A stretch of DNA of 64,000 nt from Heloderma charlesbogerti (GCA_026122225.1 JANEZZ010001904.1:558001-622000); one strand, 5' to 3'; counted from the stretch's first letter, positions 32,403-43,915 are shown. Translations and numbers: made by a program. Notes: generated by a model not told the origin, from the sequence alone.

Positions 32403-33187
32403 TTAGTGCTGTGCCGAAATTTTTGTTATCAATTTTTTTTCGACCATTCGCTGGGGAGGGAGGGACAAAAAGAATTTCTTACTAAATTATTTACCAAACA
32501 GTGGAGGATTTTGGAGAAATTTCTCCAAAATTCTCTTCAACAGGGTGGTTTAGCGCTTAGCTTGTGGGGAACTGTTTAGGGACAGGCAAGGTGTGTGCAT
32601 GCACGTTCTTCCTAAACCACTTCACTGGCAATCCCAAGCCTCCAGGGCAGTGACCCACACGTTAATTTAGGGATTTGAGAACCCATCCCAGATTGGGTTC
32701 TCCAGGAGCCCGCAGAAGTGCAGCCCCTGCTCACCCCCCTCTGGACTGGTGCTCGGGACACCCACGAGCTCGGCGAGTTGCCTGGACTCACCGCAATCCC
32801 GTTTGGTGAGCATCCTCCATTTTCCCGCCTTTGTTGTGTGCAGAAAGGTAGTTTAAAAATGCACATATTTAAATATGTGCAGTTTGGGGGCTGGGAAAGC
32901 TTAATATATGCAATAGTAGAGCCATGATGCCTCAAATATTGCACATATTAAGCTTTCCCAGCCCCAAACTGCACATATTTAAATATGCACAATTTTTAAA
33001 CTCTTTTTTTCTGTTAAAAAAAAAGTGGCAAAATGGCAGATGCTCACTGGGCAGGTCGCAGTGAGTCCGGGAGGGTGCACTGGGGTGTGAGCAAGGTCAG
33101 GGGCCTGGCGGGCATAGTTCAGGGGTTGCAAGCACAGGGGGGGGGCAATGGACTCCCAGATGCTGTCGGGCGTCCACAACATCACTA
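32403..33187. mobile_element. hAT-like palindromic element (about 785 bp)
   Basis: The right end is CCACAACATCACTA, the left end TTAGTGCTGTGCCG. TSDs GTTTAAAA (32395-32402) and GTTTAAAG (33188-33195) match at 7 of 8. The centre is a strong palindrome: GGGGCTGGGAAAGCTTAATA (32887 on) faces TATTAAGCTTTCCCAGCCCC (32946 on), extended by ATGCACATATTTAAATATGT repeats. Outer parts are only partly inverted. One-base uncertainty remains at the left end. No transposase. Confidence 0.7.
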
Positions 33188-33208
33188 GTTTAAAGCAACT
33201 CCTTTTTA

Positions 33209-33209
<1 letters not shown>

Positions 33210-33252
<43 letters not shown>

Positions 33253-33256
33253 AACC
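33210..33256. repeat. (GAAA)n microsatellite
   Basis: About eleven GAAA units within the left arm of the inverted duplication. The right arm has only a degenerate counterpart near 35400. Confidence 0.95.
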
Positions 33257-33789
33257 TTTTAAAATGACCATGCCAATTATTGGAGCCATGCATGATGTAT
33301 TATTCTCCCAACTAAGCAGGGAGAGGGAAGAAACAGTTCAAAAGCATAATAGCCAAAGAATTCCAGCTTTCAAGGCTTCTTCCTGCCTGGCTGAAAAGTT
33401 CCTACATGGTTCACTCAGAAGAAAGCATTGTTGTGTTCAATGGGATCTTTGAGAAGCCTTGGGGATTTTTAACTGCGGGGGAGCTTCCAGAGAAACAGCT
33501 GGATTGGGGGAGAAGCTAACCCCCTCCTCCCACACACACATACACACACATAATGGAAGAATGTAGTTCTTCCTATTCCCTGGTATGTTTATTCCTCATT
33601 TTGTCATTCCCTGAGCATGTGCAGAGCATGATTTTTATTCAAACAAAGAGAAGCTTACTAATCTTTCCCCTAAGATTTGTACAAGAGGGTTGAGTGTTGT
33701 ATTGGATTGCTGAAAATCTGTATTTTTGATGTTTCTCTGCATTAAATAAAAGACATAGGGTTGAAACTAGACTTAGGGTAGACCCATTT

Positions 33790-34055
33790 GAGTGCTGCGT
33801 GACGGAGTGAGCTCCCGTCTTCAGTCCCAGCTTCTGCCAACCTAGCAGTTCGAAAGCAAGAAATTGCAAGTAGATAAATAGGTACCGCTTCGGTGGGAAA
33901 GGTAACAGCGTTCCGTGCACCTCGGTGTTCAGTCATGCCAGCCACATGACCATGGAAGCATCTTCGGACAGCGCTGGCTCTTCAGATTAGAAATGGAGAT
34001 GAGCACCACACTCTAGAGTCGGACACGACTGGTCGGGGACACCTTTACCTTTATG
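33790..34055 (+). repeat. Sauria-type SINE, 5'-truncated
   Basis: It begins within GTGCTGCGTGACGGAGTGAG and keeps the body (CAAGAAATTGCAAGTAGATA, GGTGTTCAGTCATGCCAGCC). The BovB-like 3' end is GAGTCGGACACGACTGG with ACCTTTACCTTT. The tRNA head is missing. Confidence 0.88.
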
Positions 34056-34297
34056 TATTATGTATTGCATTTGTAGCCCACCTTTTTTTCCCCTTTTGCA
34101 AGGAACCCAAGGCAGCTTACATTGTCCTCCTCCTCTCCATTTTATCCTCACAAAAACAACCCTGTGAGGTCAGTTGGACTGAGAGTCAGTGACTGGCCCT
34201 AAGTCACCCAGTGAGTTTCCATGGTGGAGTGGAGACTAGAACCCAGCTCTCCCAGCTCTCAGTCCAGCACTCGAACCACTCCACCACACTGGTGTTA
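34056..34297 (-). repeat. CORE/MIR-like tRNA-derived SINE
   Basis: On the minus strand: ACCAGTGTGGTGGAGTGGTT, core GGTGACTTAGGGCCAGTC, then CTCACAGGGTTG and TTCCTTGCAAAAGGGG. Same family as 18975-19197. Confidence 0.75.
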
Positions 34298-34475
34298 TGA
34301 AAATCATGAAAGAGAGACAATGTAATGGACATTCTTTCTGAAGTAGTTACACTTGTACAAATGTAGCATGAGAGGAAAGAGTAGCAAGCTTCTTTTTGTT
34401 TGCACATGCTCAGGAAATGACAAAATGAGGAATAAACATACCAGGGAAAAGGAAGAACTACATTCTTTCTTTCTT

Positions 34476-34477
<2 letters not shown>

Positions 34478-34509
<32 letters not shown>

Positions 34510-34526
34510 TGTGGGGGGGAGAGGGT
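34478..34526. repeat. (TG)n microsatellite
   Basis: An uninterrupted TG run followed by TATGTGTGTG and a G run. The left arm of the inverted duplication has CACACACACATACACACAC at the matching place. Confidence 0.95.
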
Positions 34527-34727
34527 GGGTTAGCTTCTCCCCCAATCCAGCTGTTTCTCTAGAAGCCCCACCTACCCAGGGGTCTTCTGAGATAACCTCA
34601 CAAGAGGTTTGGAAATGAGCTGGATGTGGAAATACAAAGCTGAGCTGGGGGCAAAGTGGTGTGCTGACATGTGTAGGATTGCTCTGGAAACCAACAGATG
34701 AAGCAGTGATCGTGTGAATGTGTGTGG

Positions 34728-35158
34728 TTGAAACTCTACATACTTACCTTTGAGTAAGCCCCATTTTACTAAATAGGATTTACTTCTGAGTAGACCTGCA
34801 ACCGCGAGGGGCCGCGGTGGTTAAGACGTTGAACTGCAGACTGGAAGGTTGGCAGGACAGGAGTTCGAGACCCAAGTGCTGCGTGACCGAGTGCGCTCCC
34901 GTCTTCAGTCCCAGCTTCTGCCAACCTAGCAGTTCGAAAGCAAGAAATTGCAAGTAGATAAATAGGTACCGCTTCGGCGGGAAAGGTAACAGCATTCCAT
35001 GCACCTCGGTGTTCAGTCATGCTGGCCACATGACCACGGAAGCATCTTCAGACAGCGCTGGCTCTTCGGCTTAGAAATGGAGATGAGCACCACACCCTAG
35101 AGTCAGACATGACTGGTTGGGGACATATTTACCTTTACCTTTTTTTTAGACATGCAAC
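34728..35158. repeat. CAGTGCAATCC-type MITE remnant split by a SINE
   Basis: CTTACCTTTGAGTAAGCCCC and GGATTTACTTCTGAGTAGAC lie left of the SINE, and TAGACATGCAAC lies right of it. The left boundary is approximate. Confidence 0.55.
34803..35146 (+). repeat. Sauria-type SINE, full length
   Basis: TSDs TAGACCTGCAAC (34791-34802) and TAGACATGCAAC (35147-35158) match at 11 of 12. The tRNA-like head has GGTGGTTAAGACGTTGAAC and the B box GAGTTCGAGACCC. The body matches 33790-34055. The 3' end (GAGTCAGACATGACTGG, ACCTTTACCTTTTTTT) resembles the BovB 3' end. That is the known basis for mobilisation by BovB in squamates. Confidence 0.93.
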
Positions 35159-35442
35159 AGACTTGTGCTGTAGATCAGTTAAAAATCCCCAAGGCTTCTC
35201 AAAGATCCCATTGAGCACAACAATGCTTTCTTCTGAGTGAACCATGTAGGAACTTCTTTCAGCCAGGCAGGAAGAAGCTTTGAAAGCTGGGATTCTCTGG
35301 CTATTATGCTTTTGAACTGTTTTCCCCCTCCCCCTGCTTAGTAGGGAGAATAATACATCATGCATGGCTCCAAGAATTGGCATGGTCATTTTAAAAGGTC
35401 TTTCTCTTTCTTTAACAAGGAGTTCCTTTAAACAAATAGTTT

Positions 35443-36143
35443 ATCTCTCAGGCACACCTGAGACAGCCTTCTTTTGGAAAGCCCCTAGAAGGAAGTGTAT
35501 TTGCTGAAAGTAATTACTGTACCACAAGGGATACTTTTGGGAACCACAGAGAAGGATTTCAATTTAAAAAGAACACCCACACAGCAGTAAGCAACTAAGC
35601 ACTATCTCTTCCCCTCCATTTTTTTTAATACAGAAATTCAACCCACCCCCATGAAAAAGGGAGAAAGACAGTTGCCTCTTTCACAGGGGGTGAAAACGTT
35701 CACAAAATGGGAGGGTAAATTCAGCCCAGCACTATTTAAAATTCAGAAACAGAGGCATCTTTCATTTCAGATTTGCATAACAAAGGGAAAATGGCAACCC
35801 TTTCTCCAGTTGGAAATTCCTATCCTGACCTGAAGTCTAAAATTATTAAGCTTGCTAGGGGTAGAGGTAGGGGTGGGTTAACATGGCTAAAATAACCTAG
35901 GCCTGGTCTAATATCAAGGGGGGAAACCATTTAAAAAGTTGCTTAATAATATATTCAGGAATTCTGAGCTGAAAAGAAACACTGAACCAGATTTGCTATA
36001 CATCACTTCCCTTCAAACAATGTTACATTCTATTAGAGATTACACAGAAAATGAGACAAACAATGAAATCCCAAGTAAGCTTACTTGGGAATATTTGAAC
36101 TCAATGGAACTTTCTTCCATGTTACCATTATTAGCATCCGTCT
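35443..36143. other. Unassigned intergenic DNA
   Basis: No gene or repeat recognised. Confidence 0.5.
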
Positions 36144-36156
36144 ATTCAGACTCAAG

Positions 36157-39100
36157 CCCCTTCATGGATCACTGCCTTGTTGTGGCAAAGGGGCCTGCGT
36201 AACTCAGTGAAGCCGTAAGCTATGCCGTGCAGGGCCACCCAAGACGGACAGGTCATGGCAGAGAGTTCTGACAAAATGTGGTCCACTGGAGAAGGAAATG
36301 GCAACCCACTCCAGTATTCTTGCCAAGAAAACCCCATGGAACATATCACAAGACTAAAAGATATGACGCCGGAAGATGAGCCCCTCAGGTTGGAGGGTGT
36401 CCAATATACTACTGGGGAAGAGCAGAGGGAATTTCCAAGTAGTGCCAGAAAAAGTGAAGCGCCTGGGCCAAAGCTGAAAGGACACTCAGCTGCGGATGTG
36501 TCTGGTGGTGAAAAGAAAGTCCAATGCTGTAAAGAACAATATCGTTTAGGAACCTGGAATGTAAGATCAATGAATCAAGGTAAGCTGGAGGTGGTCAAAC
36601 ATGAGATGGCAAGACTGAACATCAACATCTTGGAATCAGCGAACTAAAATGGACAAGCATGGACGAATTTAATTCAGGTGACCATTATATCTACTACTGT
36701 GGGCAAGAATCCCTTAGAAGAAATGGAGTAGCACTCATAGTCAACAAAAGGGTGGGGAAAGCAATACTGGGGTACAATCTCAAAAACGATAGAATGATCT
36801 CAGTACGAAACCATTCAACATCACACTAATTCAAGTCTATGCCCCAACCACTGATGCCGAAGAAGCTGAGGTTGATCGGTTCTATGAAGACCTACAACAC
36901 CTTCTAGAACTAACACCCAGAAAAGATGTCCTCTTCATCATAGGGGATTGGAATGCTAAAGTAGGAAGTCAAGAAATCACCGGGATAACAGGCAAGCATG
37001 GCCTTGGTGTACAAAATGAAGCAGGACAAAGGCTAATAGAGTTTTGCCAAGAGAACACGCTGATCATAGCAAACACTCTTTTCCAACAGCACAGGAGGCG
37101 ACTCTACACATGGACATCACCAGATGGTCAATATCGAAATCAGATTGATTATGTCCTTTGCAGCCAAAGATGGAGAAGCTCTATACAGTCAGGAAAAACA
37201 AGACCTGGAGCTGACCGTGGCTCAGATCATGAGCTGCTTCTTGCAAAATTTTGGCTTAAATTGAAGAACATAGGGAAAACCACTAAACCATTCAGGTATG
37301 ACCTCAATCATATCCCTTGTGAATATACAGTGGAGGTGAGGAATAGATTTAAGGGTTTAGACCTGATTGAGGAACTATGGATGGAGGACCATAACATTGT
37401 TCAGGAGGCAGCAGCTAAATCCATCCCAAAGAAAAAGAAATGCAAGAAAGCAAAGTGGCTGTCTGATGAGGCTTTACATGTAGCTGAGGAAAGAAGGGAA
37501 GTGAAAAGCAAGGGAGAAAGGGGAAGATATACCCAACTGAATGCAGATTTCCAGAGAATAGCAAGGAGAGACAAGAAGGCCTTCTTAAATGAACAATGCA
37601 AAGAAATCGAGGAAAACAACAGAATGGGAAAGACTAGAGATCTCTTCAAGAAAATCAGAGATATCAAGGGAACATTTTGTGCAAAGACGGGCATAATAAA
37701 GGACAAAGAAGGCAGGGACCTAACGGAAGCAGATGAGATTAAGAAGAGGTGGCAAGAATACACAGAAGAACTATACAGGAAAGATCTGAATGTCCCTGAT
37801 AGCCATGATAGTGCGCTCACTGAACCTGAGCCGGACATCCTAGAGAGTGAAGTGGGCCTTAGGAAGCATTACTAACAACAAAGCTAGCAGAGATGACAGT
37901 CTTCCAGCTGAGCTATTTAAGATCCTAAAAGATGATGCTGTTAAAGTGCTGCACTCAATATGGAACACTCAACAAATTTGGAACACTCAACAGTGGCCAC
38001 AAGACTGGAAAAGGTCAGTTTACATTCCAATTCCAAAGAAGGGCAACGCCAAAGAGTGTTCAAACTACTGCACAATTGCATTCATTTCACATGCCAGCAA
38101 GGTGATGCTCAAAATCCTACAAGCTAGGCTTCAGCAGTATGCGAACCGATAACTACCGGAAGTACAAGCTCGGTTTCGAAGAGGCAGAGGAACTAGAGAT
38201 CAAATCGCCAACATTCGCTGGATCATGGAGAAAGCAAGAGAATTCCAGAAAAAACGTGTATTTCTGCTTCATTGACTACGCTAAAGCCTTTGGTTGTGTG
38301 GATCACAACAAACTCTGGCCAATTCTTAAAGAGATGGGAGTACCAGACCACCTTACCTGTCTTCTGAGGCAGGACTGAAGCAACAGTAGGAACCAGACAT
38401 GGAATAACCGAGTGGTTCAAAATTGGGAAAGGAGTACGACAAGGCTGTATATTGTCGTCCTGCTTATTTAACTTATATGCAGAGTACATCATGAGAAACG
38501 CCGGGTTGGATGACCCACAGGTCGGAATTAAGATTGCCGGGAGAATTATCAACAACCTCAGATACGCAGACGATACCACCTTAAAGGCAGAAAGCAAAGA
38601 GGATCTAAAGAGCCTCTTGTTGAGGGTGAAAGTGGAGAGTGCAAAGCTGGTTTGAAACTCAACATTAAAAAAACAAAGATCATGGCATCTGGCCTCATCA
38701 CTTCCTGGCATATAGAAGGGGAAGAAATGGAAGCAGTGACAGATTTTACTTTTTGGGGGCTCCAAGATCACTGCAAATGGTGACTGTAGCCATGAAAGTA
38801 AAAGATGCTTGCTCCTTGGGAGGAAAGCTATGGCAAACCTAGACAGCATAGTAAGAAGCAGAGACATCACCTTGCTGACAAAGATTCGTATAATCAAAGC
38901 TATAGTTTTCCCAGTAGCAACGTATGGCTGTGAGAGCTGGACTATAAGGAAGGCTGACCACCAAAGAATTGATGCCTTTGAACTGTGGTGCTAGAGAAGA
39001 CTCTTACAAGTCACCTGGACTGCAAGGAGGTCAAATCAGTGAATCCTAAAGGAAATCAACTCTGAGTGCTCATTGGAAGGACAGATAGTGAAGCTGAAGC

Positions 39101-39341
39101 TCAAATATTTTGGCCACCTAATGTGAAGAGAAAACTCCCTGGAAAAGACCCTGATGCTGGGAAAGATTGATGGCAAAAGGAGAAGGGGACGGCAGAGGAT
39201 GAAATGGCTAGATAGCATCACCGATGCAATGAATATGAATTTGAGCACACTCCAGGAGAGAGCGCAGGACAGGAAGGCCTGGCGTGCTATGGTCCATGGG
39301 GTCATGAAGAGTCGGACATGACTTAACCACTGAACAACAAC
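36157..39341 (+). mobile_element. BovB (RTE-clade) LINE copy 2, full length (3185 bp)
   Basis: It starts CCCCTTCATGGATCACTGCC and ends at TAACCACTGAACAACAAC. Perfect 13-bp TSDs ATTCAGACTCAAG lie at 36144-36156 and 39342-39354. It is uninterrupted and collinear with copy 1, so it preserves the empty sites for the insertions at 12363 (here 36594-36601) and 15564 (here 39143-39150). Confidence 0.95.
36222..39120 (+). pseudogene. BovB endonuclease-reverse transcriptase ORF, broken (copy 2)
   Basis: An N-terminal block at 36222-36647 contains the DMTPEDEPLR segment and NVRSMNQGKLEVVKHE, the start of the endonuclease. The rest of the endonuclease (GDWNAKVGSQ near 36945, NQIDYVLCSQRW near 37138) is in shifted frames. 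37261-37875 covers the linker, and 37847-38152 the RT start with IPIPKKGN. Motif A (FCFIDYAKAFGCVDHNKLW) is near 38262 and the catalytic LRYADDTTL near 38560. Frameshifts near 36640, 37860, 38150, 38380 and 38650 and a stop in WCWRR near 38993 make it inactive. In motif A the usual FD pair reads FG. Confidence 0.9.
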
Positions 39342-39374
39342 ATTCAGACTCAAGACAGGGAATGATAGCACACA

Positions 39375-40231
39375 TAGGGATGTCAGAGAATTTCTCTACG
39401 AATCTCAGATAGGCTGAATGCCAGCACATTCAGCCCCCCGAAATTGGTGGAGAAACGGTCTGCCACCCCTCCTCCCCTGGGACGGGACTTACCTTGTGCA
39501 AATGTCCCTGGCGGTGGCAGCTCCGGCGGCGTTTCAGTGGCGGTGCGGCAGCGGCGGCTGCGGCAGCCGGTCTTCTGACCGGCTGCCGCTGCCACCATTT
39601 CCAAGTTAAAAAACAACAACAAACGTGATTTTTAAAAAAACACCGTGATAGGCTACATAAATGCTTACGTAGCCTATCACAGCTGAGTGATAAAAAACAA
39701 CAACAACCACACGTACGCAAATGGCGGCGCCCATGGGCGCTGCCATTTGCGTTCCTTATTTTGGCACGTGTAGTCTACATAAAGATTTACGTAGACTACG
39801 GCGAAAATAAGGGGAACGCTATTTGTGTTCCCCTTATTTTCGCCGTAGTCTACATAAATGTTTATGTAGACTACACATGCCAAAATAAGGAATGCAAATG
39901 GCGGCGCCCATGGGCGCCGCCATTTGCGTACGCACTTTTTTTTTTTTTTAAAGTCAGCCATGATAGGCTACATAAATATTTACGTAGCCTATTACAGCTG
40001 ACTGCAGGGATGCAAACGGCGGCGGCTACGGCCGCCGCCATTTGAGTCACCGGCAGGACAGGAGGATTCGCAGCCGGAGGGATGGGGCGCCTCCCCCCCG
40101 GGCAGAATTTGGGGGGGGAGGGATGGGGCACTTCCCCCCTGGCCAGAATTTCGGGGGGAGGGACGGAGCACCTCCCCCCCCCACCGCGAATCAAGCTTCA
40201 GGATCAGGTAAGGCACTTTCGTACATCCCTA
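39375..40231. mobile_element. TAGGGATG hAT-like MITE (857 bp)
   Basis: It begins TAGGGATGTCAGAGAATTTC and ends TTTCGTACATCCCTA. The flanks are related but not a clean TSD: AGCACACA on the left, and ACT followed by GCGCACAT on the right. A 3-bp insertion or end slippage is possible. The core is complete, with a central palindrome GCGAAAATAAGGGGAACG / GTTCCCCTTATTTTCGCC near 39800-39845. Perfect stems such as AAATGGCGGCGCCCATGGGC lie near 39719 and 39896. The end octamer is AGGTAAGG. Confidence 0.85.
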
Positions 40232-40456
40232 ACTGCGCACATGACATTAAGGATGTTTGGATCAATTAATGAGGGGTGGGGGAAGTCTAGCAATGGCTAT
40301 GAGTCTTGATAGCTTAAAGGAAACTCTGTGTTCAGAGGCAATATATCTTTGAATACCAGATCCTGCGTACATATATCAGAGGAATATGTTGCCTTCAGCC
40401 CTTCCTTGTGATGTATCCAGGGACATCTCTGGGGATGACAGGGATGCTCTGACTTG

Positions 40457-40535
40457 GATTCCTGCATTGAGCAGGGGGTTGGACTCAATGGCCTTGTAGG
40501 CCCCTTCCAACCCTACTATTCTATGATTCTAGGAT
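40457..40535 (+). repeat. CR1-type LINE 3' end
   Basis: GGGGGTTGGACTCAATGGCC, CCCCTTCCAACCCTAC and the tail TATTCTATGATTCTA. This is the plus-strand relative of 18046-18128. Confidence 0.82.
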
Positions 40536-40870
40536 CTGGCTGGCCACTGTTGGAGACATGATGCTGATCTTGATGGACCTTGGTCTGATCTAGCAGAGCA
40601 ATCCTTATGTTCTTTATATGAGAAGGGTAACCCATGGCAGCCAGTGTGGCATAGAGGTTAGAGTGTCTGATTAGGACTATGGAAGACCTAGACCCATTTG
40701 GCCATGAAGCTCACTGGGTGACCTTGGGCCAGTTACTCCCTCTCAGAGTTCATTCATTCATTCATTCATTCATGGCATTTATACCCCATTTTTCAGCCAG
40801 AAGGGCTCCCGGAGCAGCTTACAGATCAATAAAAGCAAGATGGTGCCTGCCCTCAGGCTTTACAATCTAA
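40536..40870 (+). repeat. Cluster of old repeats: CR1-like tail, CORE SINE, (TTCA)n
   Basis: About 40536-40620 (GGTCTGATCTAGCAGAGC, CTTATGTTCTT) is the reverse of the 22851 family. About 40636-40740 is a CORE/MIR-like SINE (GCCAGTGTGGCATAGAGGTT, GGTGACCTTGGGCCAGTTAC). (TTCA)n at 40746-40774 leads into a LINE-like tail with CTTTACAATCTAAAAACAC. Confidence 0.6.
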
Positions 40871-41324
40871 AAACACTTGACAGAAAAGGAAAAAAGAGGT
40901 GGGGGCAGAAAAGGAAAACAAGGAAACTCAGGCACCAATTGTAAATGTTTCAAGAGTCTTATACTGACCAGCAGTGAGGCAGCTGTAATGCTGAAATGCA
41001 GCCAGTCTTGTTATCATCACAAGCCAGAATGGACACTGGACACAGTTCAAAGAGAGGAGGAGCCAAAAAATGCTGGTCTCTCAACTGAGCCAATGAAGGG
41101 GCCTTGTCTCTCCCTCTACTACAATCTGATGGAATGACTGCTCATGATGGCTGAGGGAGAGGCAAAGGCTGATGAAGCTGGCTTCCCAAAAGGGCTGCTG
41201 GTGGTCCTGCTTTTCTTCTCTGCCCTTGCTGCAGTCTGATGGTATAGTTATTATGATGATGATAACATGAGAAGACCATGGATGCTTGCCCCATACTTCT
41301 TGGAGGAATGACAGGATAAAATGC

Positions 41325-41384
<60 letters not shown>

Positions 41385-43048
41385 AAATGTTTCCATTCTA
41401 AGGGAAGATACAATCTATGATCCAGGTTTGGAGGGTTGCCCTTGATGAAAGTGTCCTTGAAAACACAGAACTGCATTTTTCAGCATTACATTTTGATGCT
41501 GCTCAAGATGCACCAAAAAAGCCTAGGTGAGATGGAAACTAGGGCCTTGCCTAGGGTGAGACCCTAGGAGGTCCTATTTCACATCATCCATGTTGGGAAT
41601 TCCCTCTCATGACAAATGCTGAACCAAAAGCACATCTCCCCCATTGGCAGAGGAGGGTAGATTACATGCAGAAGTCAGGAGATTGCCTTCTCTCTTGGAG
41701 GATGATGATGATAATCACAGATAGTATGCTTTTGATTGTTCAGAGCACATCACATGCACCATCTCAGTGATGCTGATGAATGACCTTGAAAACATGGATA
41801 TTGCTTTGCTATATCAGACCAAAGTCCATAATACATGTTCAGCCTGGAAATGTGTGAATCAATCAATCACTTACAAAGCCATATAAATAGCCAGTGCCCT
41901 CTCTTGCAGAGGAAATAGATTCTGTAAAAGCTTCCCAGAACTTCCCAACAATTGAGGAAATGGAGGCCTAAAGCACTGTTTGCTGATAGCAAAAACACTT
42001 CTGAACACCAGTGAAATTGAAATCTAATCTTTAATAGTATTTCACAAGAGGCAGTTGCACTCTTCTCAAATTACGTCTCAAGAAAGCAGTGCCAGGAATC
42101 TCAGAGTCTATACAGTTCCCTGAATACTGGCCATATATTCTACCAATTCTTACTGTCCTTTCCATATTTTCCCATTCACTTCACTTATCTCACAAATTTC
42201 TTATGGGCAATATCAACAGCATGGCTTTCTGCACCCTGCTGTGCTAACTCTAGGATTCCCTTACAGCAACGTCCTGTTTAATTGCTGCTTAATTTATTTC
42301 ATGAACCATGCCTTCTCTGAATCTTCATGTTTTCTTGTTGTTGCTCTTGGGCAATTTCACTAATGGATGCTTGGCTGCCTGGTCTGGGGTGGTGCTAAGT
42401 CAGAGTCTACAAAAAGAACAATCACTTTGTTGGTTGCTTCTTTTCTTCCCTCTGAAAAGGTTAAAGCATGCCATGTCATTTAAGTTAGAATTGGACCCAA
42501 TTTAGTCCCAAACAGGCCTGGTTTGTTTGTTCTTTTGGTGGGTTTTTTTGTTTTTTAATCATGTGTTTTCAATAAATCCATAGCTGGCTTGTACTAGAGC
42601 AGATGGATGGGTGATGAAGTCTGATCCAGAATCTTCTATGGCTGAGAAATCCAGCACTTGCTTTATTAAAAATCTGTAACAGTATTAGCATTAAATGAGC
42701 ACATATTGATTTTGCATGCACAGGAATTGTTTTTGATTTATGTGTTACAAACCTAAGAGGGCATAATAACAAGACTATTATTGTTTTTTTTAAGTGCCTA
42801 AGCTCTCTAGATGCAGTGGAAATGACATTAAAATACAAAGATGCCTGCCTGTGGAGACTTGCAATATAAAACATAAAAATAATCATGGACATAAGAACTA
42901 TTCAGATATGTGGGAGGAACAGTTCACACTGCCCTCCCCAACTCTTGACTCAGACAAGCTTTGCTTCTTTCCCCAAGAATCCCTTGCTCCATTCAAATTA
43001 AGCCTCTAATTGTGGGTGATTGATTTTAAAAAAGAAATAATTAACAGT
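40871..43048. other. Intergenic DNA with (GAAA)n
   Basis: No gene recognised. A (GAAA)n microsatellite of about 16 units lies at 41323-41387. Confidence 0.55.
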
Positions 43049-43130
43049 GCAATGCTATGCATGTCAAGTAAGAAGTAAGTCCTGTTGACATCAATGGGGT
43101 TTACTCCCAGAAAGTAGGTATAGGATTGCA
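43049..43130. repeat. CAGTGCAATCC-type palindromic MITE, nearly complete
   Basis: CAGTGCAATGCTATGCATG faces GGTATAGGATTGCA, around AAGTAAGTCCTGTTGACATC / GGGGTTTACTCCCAG. It ends where the next TAGGGATG-like start begins. Confidence 0.65.
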
Positions 43131-43465
43131 TAGGGATGGCAGCGGAGTCTGGCTGGGGGCTTAAGCTCAGTGGATTAATGCCACCTCAGCTTCCTGGACT
43201 GGAGTCCATGGACAGCCACACTTGCCTGACTCAGGGGGCGCCGAGTCAGAGAAGTGCAAGGGGCTCCACTGCTCTGCTGAGCCACCATTCTGCACAAAAT
43301 GGTAGTTCAGCCTTTTCCATAAATGGTGATTTTCTGTAAATGTCAGCCGTAGAGGCCCATTTATGCAACATTACACGCATAAATTGTCTGTTTAGTGTAA
43401 TGCTACGTAAATGGGCCTCTTTATGCCAAGTTTTTTTCACTCCATCATCACCTTCTCAATGACGG
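43131..43465. mobile_element. Possible TAGGGATG-type element, right end unresolved
   Basis: The left end TAGGGATGGCAGCGGAGTC and a central hairpin at about 43351-43421 (GAGGCCCATTTATGC against GTAAATGGGCCTC) resemble the family plan. I find no matching CATCCCTA end or repeat of the left flank GGATTGCA, so the boundaries are provisional. Confidence 0.4.
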
Positions 43466-43485
43466 ATTCAGATCCACCCCCACCC

Positions 43486-43488
43486 CAC

Positions 43489-43520
<32 letters not shown>
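43486..43520. repeat. (CA)n microsatellite
   Basis: CACCCCACCCCA followed by an uninterrupted CA run. Confidence 0.95.
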
Positions 43521-43521
<1 letters not shown>

Positions 43522-43675
43522 TGGAAAAGTACACAAACCAAAGTCCACCACAATTTATGGAACTTTTGCTGGCACATAACATTTCGCATATTTTTCTTAG
43601 CTCAACATACAGTTAATGAGCAGAGCACCAAAAAGAAGAAGAGAGATTGCTATGCAGCTGAGGCTGAAGAGAGAT

Positions 43676-43915
43676 CAGAGATGTATACAGTTGTGTGTCT
43701 TTAAATGGTGCATATATTAGCATACTTTCCAGCAACTTTTGTACTTTTGTATGACAAAATTTGCATACAATTCTGGAAACTATTAAAAAAAACGGCCTGC
43801 AAGTCAGCGGTATCCATATGTCTCAGAAAAGCTGGTCCGGTATGGAATTCATGGATCACATTCATAGAAATCTAAAGTTTTTTTGAATCTATTGCGGATT
43901 TCTCCAACATCTCTA
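43676..43915. mobile_element. Diverged AT-rich TAGGGATG-type element, probable
   Basis: The right end GCGGATTTCTCCAACATCTCTA resembles the 18467 and 24752 subfamily, including the TCATAGAAATC and GAATCTATTGCGG blocks. A candidate left end is CAGAGATGTATACAG. The flanking octamers do not match, so the extent is uncertain. Confidence 0.45.

Larger units (their letters stand above)
33188..35442. repeat. Large imperfect inverted duplication (arms about 33188-33690 and 34345-35442)
   Basis: Sequence blocks of the left arm recur inverted, in mirrored order, in the right arm. Examples are AACTCCTTTTTAAAGAAAG against CTTTCTTTAACAAGGAGTT, CATGCATGATGTATTATTCT against AGAATAATACATCATGCATG, and AACAGCTGGATTGGGGGAG against CTCCCCCAATCCAGCTGTTT. 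The right arm carries about 600 extra bases (34572-35172), including a Sauria SINE. The space between the arms holds a truncated Sauria SINE and a MIR-like SINE. Whether it is a large foldback transposon or an inverted segmental duplication is unresolved. Confidence 0.8.

Noticed and set aside
41081..41476. Frame with repeated FFLSFFLS
   Set aside because: It is translation of the (GAAA)n microsatellite.
43131..43915. Single element from TAGGGATGGCAGC to CAACATCTCTA
   Set aside because: The flanks GGATTGCA and CAACAGAA do not match, and the two ends belong to different subfamilies.
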